Part shown: in pieces, positions 58,087 to 64,000 of the stretch
Numbering within the stretch: position 1 is the stretch's first letter
Layout: the number at the start of each line of letters is the position of its first letter
Source: Gordonia alkanivorans NBRC 16433
Lineage (GTDB): Bacteria > Actinomycetota > Actinomycetes > Mycobacteriales > Mycobacteriaceae
DNA: 64,000 bases
Direction of reading: 5' to 3'
NCBI RefSeq assembly: GCF_000225505.1
Contig: NZ_BACI01000033.1
Location: 62,001-126,000 of the forward strand
Position numbers and translations under genes: made by a program
The notes under the pieces: generated by a model
The model's input: only the letters and a program-made list of their open reading frames with translations
Databases searched by the model: none
What the model was told of the DNA's origin: nothing

Positions 58087-59466
58087 TTGGCACGCCTTTT
58101 CGGTACCGACGGCGTCCGAGGCCTGGCCAACGCCGAGCTCACTCCCGAGCTCGCGTTGCGCCTGGCCTCGGCCGCCGCGGTCGTTTTCTCAGACATTTCC
58201 ACCGGCGCCGGGAGCGAAGCGAGCGGCCCGGATGATTCGGTTGCCACACGCCGTCCGCGTGCGGTGGTGGGTCGTGACCCGCGTGCTTCCGGCGAGATGC
58301 TGGAAGCCGCCGTGTGTGCGGGACTCGCCGCGACCGGCGTCGACGCCATCCGCGTCGGCACCGTGCCCACCCCGGCGGTCGCGTTCCTCACCGCGGACTA
58401 CCGCGCCGACTTCGGCGTGATGATCTCCGCGTCGCACAATCCCATGCCGGACAACGGCATCAAGTTCTTCTCCGCCGGCGGGCACAAGCTCGACGACGAG
58501 ATCGAGGACCGCATCGAAGCGGCGATGGACGACGATTTCGTCCGGCCCATCGGTGCCGCGGTCGGTCGCGTCCTCGATGCACCGGACGCCGGGGACCGCT
58601 ACCGCCGTCACCTGGCGCAGGCCATCGACGAGCGTCTCGACGGTCTGACGGTGGTCGTCGACTGCGCACACGGTGCCGCGTCGCAACTCGCGCCGCTGGC
58701 CTACGCCGACGCAGGTGCCAACGTCATCACGATCCACGCCGATCCCGACGGTCTGAACATCAACGCCGACTGCGGTTCGACCCACATGGACAAGCTGCAG
58801 GCGGCCGTCCTCGAGCACGGCGCCGATCTCGGTCTCGCGCACGACGGCGACGCCGACCGTTGTCTGGCAGTGGATTCCACCGGTCAGATCGTCGACGGCG
58901 ACGCCATCATGGCGATCCTGGCGACGTCGCTCGCCGACAAGGGGCGTCTGCACGAGAACGTCCTCGTCGCCACCGTGATGAGCAACCTCGGTCTGCACAT
59001 CGCGATGCGCGAGGCGGGGATCACGGTGCGCACGACCGCTGTCGGCGACCGCTATGTGGTCGAGGAACTGCGTCGTGGCGGGTATTCCCTCGGTGGCGAG
59101 CAGTCCGGCCACATCGTGGTCCCGGGTTCGGGAACCACCGGTGACGGCATCCTCACCGGCCTGATGATCATGGCCCGCATGGCGGCCACGTCGTCGCGTC
59201 TGGCCGACCTCGCCGGCATCGTGACGGTGCTGCCGCAGGAGCTCATCAACGTCCGCGTCGCCGACAAGCATGCGGTCGCGGAGTCGCAGACGGTCAAGCA
59301 GGCGGTGGTCGACGCCGAGGCCGAACTGGGAGACTCCGGTCGGGTTCTGTTGCGTCCCTCGGGAACCGAGCAACTTGTTCGCGTCATGGTGGAGGCCGGC
59401 ACGGCGGAGCAGGCGGGCGCGGTCGCCCGTGGCCTCGCCGACGTCGTCGCGGCTGCCGGCGCATGA
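58087..59466 (+). CDS. glmM: Phosphoglucosamine mutase
   Basis: GlmM converts glucosamine 6-phosphate to glucosamine 1-phosphate for peptidoglycan precursor synthesis. The 459-residue protein has LFGTDGVRG at the N-terminus, the phosphoserine loop [12 protein letters not shown] with S116, the metal loop DGDADRC, and the C-terminal [12 protein letters not shown]. Residues about 36-56 are an insertion absent from the M. tuberculosis enzyme; they are partly encoded by a repeat (58205-58226) related to the phoH2 tandem repeat. The start is TTG 58087, two bases after the rpsI stop, with little ribosome site. Confidence 0.95.
   Translation: MARLFGTDGVRGLANAELTPELALRLASAAAVVFSDISTGAGSEASGPDDSVATRRPRAVVGRDPRASGEMLEAAVCAGLAATGVDAIRVGTVPTPAVAFLTADYRADFGVMISASHNPMPDNGIKFFSAGGHKLDDEIEDRIEAAMDDDFVRPIGAAVGRVLDAPDAGDRYRRHLAQAIDERLDGLTVVVDCAHGAASQLAPLAYADAGANVITIHADPDGLNINADCGSTHMDKLQAAVLEHGADLGLAHDGDADRCLAVDSTGQIVDGDAIMAILATSLADKGRLHENVLVATVMSNLGLHIAMREAGITVRTTAVGDRYVVEELRRGGYSLGGEQSGHIVVPGSGTTGDGILTGLMIMARMAATSSRLADLAGIVTVLPQELINVRVADKHAVAESQTVKQAVVDAEAELGDSGRVLLRPSGTEQLVRVMVEAGTAEQAGAVARGLADVVAAAGA
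58205..58226. repeat. Repeat core embedded in glmM
   Basis: This 22-base segment, containing GCGCCGGGAGCGAAGCGAGC, differs at one position from the core of the tandem repeat at 32950-33041. Here it is read in frame as part of the TGAGSEASG insertion in GlmM. Confidence 0.75.
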
Positions 59467-60176
59467 CCCCGGGTGAGACGAACACGGCGCGGGCGGTCCT
59501 CTTCGACTTCTCCGGCACCCTGTTCCGCTTCGAGGCGCGCGACGACTGGTTCGTCGATCTCCTCGACGACGCCGGTGAGTCGTTCACCCCGGAACGCCAG
59601 GCAGACATCATCCGCCGGATGGTTGCGCCGGTCGGCCTGCCCGAAGGTGTCGAGGGCGACGACCGAACTGCCTGGGAGCGAAGGGATCTCGACCCGGAAC
59701 TGCATCGGGTCGGGTATCTTGCCCTGCTGCGTACGGTCGGCTTGAGCAATGCCGGTCACGCCAACGCGCTCTACGACCGGGTCCTCGACCCGGACTCGTG
59801 GGTGCCCTTCGCCGACACCGTCGAGGTGCTGACGCGCCTGGCCGGCGCCGGGATCCCGATCGGCATCGTCAGCAACATCGCCTTCGATCTGCGCAAAGTC
59901 CTTGCGCTGCACGGCATCGACCACCTCGTCGACGCCTACGCGCTCTCCTATGAGGTCGGCGCGATCAAACCCGACCCGCGCATCTTCCGCGCCGCACTCG
60001 ACCCGATCGGTGTGCCGGCCGGCGACGTGCTGATGGTCGGGGACAGCGACAAGGCCGACGGCGGTGCCCGTACGCTCGGATGTTCCTTCGCGTTGGTGCA
60101 CGACGTGCCGTCGGCCGATCGCCCGACCGCGCTGCTCGATGCCGTGACGGCTCACGGCATCGAACTGCGCGCCTGA
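59463..60176 (+). CDS. HAD-superfamily hydrolase with DxS motif
   Basis: The 237-residue protein is a HAD-IA type hydrolase. The nucleophile motif is DFSGTLF, with the usual second Asp of DxDGT replaced by Ser. Motif II lies in GIVSNIAFD, the lysine in [10 protein letters not shown], and motif IV is [10 protein letters not shown]. The second Asp is normally the general acid in phosphatases, so activity may be weak or of another type. It is coupled to glmM by an ATGA overlap, which hints at sugar-phosphate housekeeping. The substrate is unknown. Confidence 0.85.
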   Translation: MTPGETNTARAVLFDFSGTLFRFEARDDWFVDLLDDAGESFTPERQADIIRRMVAPVGLPEGVEGDDRTAWERRDLDPELHRVGYLALLRTVGLSNAGHANALYDRVLDPDSWVPFADTVEVLTRLAGAGIPIGIVSNIAFDLRKVLALHGIDHLVDAYALSYEVGAIKPDPRIFRAALDPIGVPAGDVLMVGDSDKADGGARTLGCSFALVHDVPSADRPTALLDAVTAHGIELRA

Positions 60177-60185
60177 GATCTCCTC

Positions 60186-60938
60186 TCAGAAGTTCCCCTT
60201 GGCGGCCCAGCCGCCGTCGACCGGGTAGATCTCGCCGGTCAGGAAGTCGCCCTCACGCATGAGGTAGGCGACCATCGACGCGATCTCCGACGGACGGCCG
60301 AGCCGACGCACGATGTGGGCGTTGGCATTCGCCTGCCGCATCTCCTCGGTGATGTCGGCCAGGATCGGGGTGTCGATGGTGCCCGGCGCAATGGCGTTGA
60401 TCAGGATGTTCTGCGGTCCGTACTCGTAGGCCGCCTGCTTGGTGAGACCCACGACGCCGCCCTTGGCCGCCGAGTACGACGCCAGGTTCGGCAGACCCCG
60501 CAGCGCGGCCATCGACGAGATGTTCACGATGCGGCCGCCGCCGCCCGCGATCATGCCCGGGATGACCGCCCGCATGCCGAGCCACACACCCTTGAGGTCG
60601 GTGCCGACGACGTGATCCCACGCTTCCTCGGTGAGGCCGACGACGGTGTCCTCGCTGATCATGTTGACGACGCCGGCGACGTTGGCCAGGCAGTCGATCG
60701 ACCCGCGGGAGGCGGTGATCTGCTCCACGGCGGCCGACCAGTCATCGGCTACGCGGACGTCAAGACGAATCGCTTCTGCGGAGCCGCCCGCTTCGGCGAT
60801 CTCCTTGAGGGTGACCTCACAGTCCTGGATGTCGGCGGCGACGACGTGGGCGCCGTCGGCTGCGAGGCGGATGGCGGTGGCCTGACCGATGCCCTGTGCC
60901 GCGCCGGTGACGATCGCGGTTTTTCCGTTGAGAGACAT
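60186..60938 (-). CDS. Short-chain dehydrogenase/reductase
   Basis: The 250-residue classical SDR has TGAAQGIG (11-18) for NAD(P) binding, NVAGVVN, and the catalytic S142, Y155 and K159 in NISSMAALRG and ASYSAAKG. It starts at ATG 60938. It is the last of three co-directional genes, with an acyl-CoA dehydrogenase 49 bases upstream and an APH kinase before that, so a hydroxyacyl or alcohol oxidation step in acyl-CoA breakdown is plausible. Confidence 0.9.
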   Translation of the reverse strand: MSLNGKTAIVTGAAQGIGQATAIRLAADGAHVVAADIQDCEVTLKEIAEAGGSAEAIRLDVRVADDWSAAVEQITASRGSIDCLANVAGVVNMISEDTVVGLTEEAWDHVVGTDLKGVWLGMRAVIPGMIAGGGGRIVNISSMAALRGLPNLASYSAAKGGVVGLTKQAAYEYGPQNILINAIAPGTIDTPILADITEEMRQANANAHIVRRLGRPSEIASMVAYLMREGDFLTGEIYPVDGGWAAKGNF

Positions 60939-60987
60939 GTGTGTTCGCTTTCTGGTGAGGGGACGGGACGGGTGAATGCGGCTGGTG

Positions 60988-62274
60988 TCAGGGCTGCTCG
61001 GCAAGGAGGTCGGCGAACCGACGCTGTGCGGCCGCGCGGCGGGTGGGGATGTGCTCGGTGGGGCGGTCGTCGGCCGGCCGCGAGTACCCCTTCAGATACT
61101 GGCGGGCGACGCTGTCGCGGTGGACCTCGTCGGGGCCGTCGTAGAGGCGGGCGGCGCGGGCGGCCCGGTACATCGACTCCAGCGGCAGGTCCGCGCTGTA
61201 CCCGAGTGAGCCGTGCACCTGGAGCGCGCGGTCGATGACGTCGTGCAGGATCTTGGCGCCGAAGAACTTGATGAGCGCGATGTCCTTGCGGGCGGCCGCC
61301 GTGCCCTCCTCGTCGATGCGCCAGGCCGCGTGCAGAGTCATGAGTCGCAGGGCCTGGATCTCGGCCGCGGAGTCGGCGATGAAGTTGCGGACCGTCTGCT
61401 TGTCGGCGAGGACCGATCCGTGGGCGTACCGGTAGGTGGCGCGTTCGCACATCATGTCGAAGGCGCGGCTCGCCTGGCCGATCCAGCGCATGCAGTGGTG
61501 AATTCGGCCGGGGCCCAGGCGCTTCTGCGCGATCAGGAAGCCGTCGCCCCGGTTGCCCAGCAGTGCCGAGTCGTCGACCCGGACATCGCGCAACACGACC
61601 TCGCAGTGCGAGCCGTAGGTGTACGGGCGCGGGCGGGGGTTCTCGACCGAACCGATGTCGCGGACCACGTCGAGACCCGGGGCGTCGATGGGGATGATGA
61701 ACTGCGATGTGCGACGGTGGCGTTCGGCGTCGGGATCGGTGACAGCGACGACGATCATGAAGTCGGCGGTGGCCGCGTTGCTGATGAACCACTTGTGGCC
61801 GTTGAGAACCCACTCGTCCCCGTCCCGGACCGCGGTGGTCGTGAGGTTGGTGGGATCGGCGCCGGCGTTGTCGGGTTCGGTCAGCGCGAACGACGAGTAG
61901 TACTCGCCGGCGAGCAGCGGCTCGAGCCACCGCTTCCTCTGCTCGTCGGTGCCGACCGCGGCGAGGATCTCGCAGTTTCCGGAATCCGGTGCCTGGCAAC
62001 CGAACACGAGCGGTCCGTACGGGGTGGAACCCAGGATCTCCTGCATCAGGCCGAGCTTCACCTGGCCGTATCCCTGTCCGCCGAGTTCGGGATCGAGGTG
62101 GGCGGCCCACAGGTCGTTGGCCTTGACCTCTTCCTGCAGCGGGGCGATCGCCTTGCGCAGCTGGTCCCAGTCGAGGTCGAGGGTCTCGAGCGGGAAGACC
62201 TCGGTGCGGACGAAGTCCTTCATCCAGTCGAGCTTCTTCTGGAAGTCGGGTTCCGTGGAGAAATCCCAGGCCAT
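60988..62274 (-). CDS. Acyl-CoA dehydrogenase (ACAD10/11-like)
   Basis: The 428-residue flavoprotein has the acyl-CoA dehydrogenase pattern SSFALTEPDNAGADPTNL (FAD and substrate loop), WVLNGHKWFISNAATADFMI, RIHHCMRWIGQASRAFDMM, and C-terminal QVHGSLGYSADLP with ARLYDGPDEVHRDSVA. It is the subtype that occurs next to, or fused with, aminoglycoside-phosphotransferase-like kinases, as in ACAD10/ACAD11 and LvaC. The adjacent APH kinase supports that reading. Ordinary beta-oxidation is the alternative. Confidence 0.9.
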   Translation of the reverse strand: MAWDFSTEPDFQKKLDWMKDFVRTEVFPLETLDLDWDQLRKAIAPLQEEVKANDLWAAHLDPELGGQGYGQVKLGLMQEILGSTPYGPLVFGCQAPDSGNCEILAAVGTDEQRKRWLEPLLAGEYYSSFALTEPDNAGADPTNLTTTAVRDGDEWVLNGHKWFISNAATADFMIVVAVTDPDAERHRRTSQFIIPIDAPGLDVVRDIGSVENPRPRPYTYGSHCEVVLRDVRVDDSALLGNRGDGFLIAQKRLGPGRIHHCMRWIGQASRAFDMMCERATYRYAHGSVLADKQTVRNFIADSAAEIQALRLMTLHAAWRIDEEGTAAARKDIALIKFFGAKILHDVIDRALQVHGSLGYSADLPLESMYRAARAARLYDGPDEVHRDSVARQYLKGYSRPADDRPTEHIPTRRAAAQRRFADLLAEQP

Positions 62275-62345
62275 GGTGGTGTGCTCCGTTTCTGTGGGGG
62301 TCTGACGAGAAGGGGATCGTGGTCCGATCCGGGGGAGGGGCTGTG

Positions 62346-63437
62346 TCAGGAGCCGGCGATGATCTCGCGGGCGCGCACGAAGAGGCCGTCGGCGTAGCGA
62401 TGCAGTCGCTCGCCGACCTTGCGGGGTGCCTTGCCGTCGCAGGAGCGGGCATAGGTGCCCTCGAGGATGATGCCGAGCTTGAAACTCGCGAGAACGGTGT
62501 ACCAGTCGAGCGCGTCGAGGTTCCTCTCGGAGCGCTCGGCATAGCGGGCGATGACCGCGGATCGGTTCGGTAGATCGCCGGCCTGGCCGAGCGCGCTCTC
62601 GTAGAGGTCCGGCTGCCGCGGGTCATCGGGCCAGATGGCCAGCAGCACACCGAGATCGAGCAGTGGGTCGCCGACCGTCGCCATCTCCCAGTCGACGATG
62701 GCCGCGACGTCGGGGGTGCGGTGATCGTAGAGGACGTTGGCCACGTGGTAGTCGCCGTGCAGCAGACCGGGCCGGAAATCAGCGGGGCGGTGGTCGTCGA
62801 GCCAGCCGGCGATCCGGTCGAGGTCGGGGAACGTCCCGCCCGGGTATCCCGGTGTGGCGGCGTACCGTTCGTGTTCGGCGAGCCACCGCGGCACCTGCCG
62901 TTCGAGGAAGCCGTCCGGTTTGCCGAAGTCGTCGAGGCCGATGGCGGAGTGGTCGACGGCCGCCAGCCCGGCGAGCGCGTCGACGAGGGCGTAACCCATC
63001 GCCTCGCGTCCCTCGGCGGTCGCGGCGTAGGCGGCCGGCAGGCTGTCGGCCGCGTTGAACCCCTGCACGGGCTCCATCAGGAAGAAGGTGGCCCCCAGAA
63101 CGTCGGTGTCGGTGGTGCCGGCGACGAACCGGGGGTGTGCGACGTCGGTGGAGCTCAGCGCGGACAGCAGCGTCATCTCGCGTGCGATCGCGGCGTTCGA
63201 TTGCGGGCGCAGGTGTCGGGGACCGCGCCGGAGCACGTAGTCCCGTCCGCCGCGGCTGACGATCACCATGATGTTCTGGGTGCCGCCGTGCAGCGGCCGG
63301 AGGTCGATGCCGTCCCCACCGGGCAGGCCCTCGTCGTCCATCCACACCGCGAGTGCCGCGGTGTCCACCGGGATCTCCTCGGTGTCGACCCGGATCTGAT
63401 CGGGGGCGGGGCGGTCGGGGATCGTGCTGCGGGCCAT
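62346..63437 (-). CDS. APH-family phosphotransferase (ACAD11 kinase-domain-like)
   Basis: The 363-residue protein has the APH/choline kinase catalytic motif LLHGDYHVANVLYD (D229, N234) and the metal motif IVDWEMATVGDP (D249). LHGGTQNIMVIV and DYVLRRGP in the N-lobe are typical of acyl-CoA-associated members. These kinases are predicted to phosphorylate 4-hydroxyacyl-CoA so that the partner dehydrogenase can act, as shown for LvaA and the ACAD11 kinase domain. It starts at ATG 63437 and leads the operon with 71 bases before the dehydrogenase. Confidence 0.9.
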   Translation of the reverse strand: MARSTIPDRPAPDQIRVDTEEIPVDTAALAVWMDDEGLPGGDGIDLRPLHGGTQNIMVIVSRGGRDYVLRRGPRHLRPQSNAAIAREMTLLSALSSTDVAHPRFVAGTTDTDVLGATFFLMEPVQGFNAADSLPAAYAATAEGREAMGYALVDALAGLAAVDHSAIGLDDFGKPDGFLERQVPRWLAEHERYAATPGYPGGTFPDLDRIAGWLDDHRPADFRPGLLHGDYHVANVLYDHRTPDVAAIVDWEMATVGDPLLDLGVLLAIWPDDPRQPDLYESALGQAGDLPNRSAVIARYAERSERNLDALDWYTVLASFKLGIILEGTYARSCDGKAPRKVGERLHRYADGLFVRAREIIAGS

Positions 63438-63523
63438 GAGATGAACCTATGGCGTGTCCGCCCCGGGGAGAACCGTCGTCCTGCGAGCCCGTTGGAGGAA
63501 TCTCCAATGGGTGTCGTCGCAGG

Positions 63524-64000
63524 TCACTGACCTGCGAGGTCGAGGACCTGGAAGGCCATCTTCGCCGACAGCAGGCAGTCCAGCGACGTCGGATCGCGTC
63601 GTGCGATCTCCTTGATCCGTCCGAGGCGGTACCGGATGGTGTTCTCGTGAACGTCGAGTGCCGTCGCGGTGGCCTGGACCTTGCCGTCGGCGGCCACGAA
63701 GGCCCGCCACGTGGCGAGGAGCGTGCCGTCGTCGTGTTGTCGGACGGGTGCGACGAAGGAGTGTGCGAAGTGCAGGGCCTCCTTGACGTGACCGCTGGAC
63801 ACGATCACCCGGAACAGGCCGAGCTCGTCGAGCGTCATCACCCGCTCGTTCCAACCGAACGACTTTGCCACCGAACCCATCTCGCGAAGGTCGCGATGGG
63901 CGTGCGGATAGTCGGCGGGGGTACGGCAGATCCCGGAGATGAGGGTCGCGCCGAGAGAGAGGTCACCGGAGAGCCGCTCGCGGATCGTCGACACGTGGTC
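63524..64000 (-). CDS. PucR/CdaR-type regulator, C-terminal part (5' end outside window)
   Basis: The frame is open to the window edge, so only the C-terminal 159 or so residues are visible. They contain the PucR-type C-terminal helix-turn-helix VQATATALDVHENTIRYRLG with RIKEIARRDP, preceded by part of a GGDEF-like regulatory domain. The ORF could begin at GTG 63994, but the family is longer, so the true start is beyond 64000. It lies upstream of, and in the same direction as, the kinase/dehydrogenase/SDR genes and may regulate them. Confidence 0.85.
   Translation of the reverse strand, partial: DHVSTIRERLSGDLSLGATLISGICRTPADYPHAHRDLREMGSVAKSFGWNERVMTLDELGLFRVIVSSGHVKEALHFAHSFVAPVRQHDDGTLLATWRAFVAADGKVQATATALDVHENTIRYRLGRIKEIARRDPTSLDCLLSAKMAFQVLDLAGQ

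Overview
The window reads as a chromosomal segment of a high-GC, mycothiol-producing, mycolic-acid actinobacterium (order Mycobacteriales). Gordonia or a close relative such as Williamsia is the best guess. The evidence is a mycothiol S-conjugate amidase, a dormancy-type DevR/DevS pair, an ESX-4 type VII secretion locus beside rplM-rpsI-glmM, and a gene order that from memory follows the Mycobacterium tuberculosis Rv1075c-Rv1110 block: SGNH hydrolase, cbs, metB, greA, DUF4307, mca, Rv1083-like, YyaL-like, hemolysin III, short-chain prenyl transferase, coaA, glyA, desA2, phoH2, fumC, glpX, DUF4245, xseBA, ispH. The genus was not tested by any search.

Layout. 1-4.9 kb: SGNH esterase and the sulfur amino acid operon cbs-metB-ilvA, with ilvA frameshifted. 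4.9-9.1 kb: an accessory patch with a lower-GC orphan gene, an SRPBCC protein, an AbiEi/DUF559-like protein, two small surface proteins and three copies of a palindromic repeat. 9.1-14.8 kb: greA, a queuosine-precursor transporter, mca, a YyaL-like protein and TspO. 14.8-18.4 kb: rocD with a deleted dimethylargininase and a divergent Lrp regulator, then a DAHP synthase behind what looks like a complete ribosome-mediated attenuator. 18.4-26.7 kb: PhoD, a methionine-rich mini-protein, hemolysin III, prenyl transferase, a PdxR regulator with a divergent redox pair, and a flavoprotein/TetR pair. 26.7-33.1 kb: coaA, a DUF885 protein, glyA, a DesA2-like protein with an eroded di-iron site, phoH2. 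33.1-38.8 kb: a probable 28-residue peptide gene, an L,D-transpeptidase-like protein, a universal stress protein behind DevR-like boxes, devR and devS. 38.9-48.4 kb: a PIG-L deacetylase, two unrelated fumarases in tandem, glpX, xseAB and ispH. 48.4-56.9 kb: ESX-4 core (mycP, eccD, eccC and an Rv3446c-like protein) without eccB or esx genes. 57-60.2 kb: rplM-rpsI-glmM-HAD. 60.2-64 kb: SDR, acyl-CoA dehydrogenase, APH kinase and a PucR-type regulator cut by the window edge.

How the genes work together. cbs-metB-ilvA form a transsulfuration/2-oxobutyrate unit. Leader peptide plus terminator would tune DAHP synthase to Tyr/Trp/Phe supply. DevS (with a conserved candidate haem histidine) and DevR probably control the adjacent universal stress gene. 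The kinase/dehydrogenase/SDR trio resembles an unfused version of 4-hydroxyacyl-CoA processing (LvaA/LvaC, ACAD11).

Three genes look broken (ilvA, dimethylargininase, a two-CxxC protein); ilvA and the two-CxxC gene could instead be sequencing errors. No tRNA, rRNA, insertion sequence, prophage or CRISPR array was recognised.
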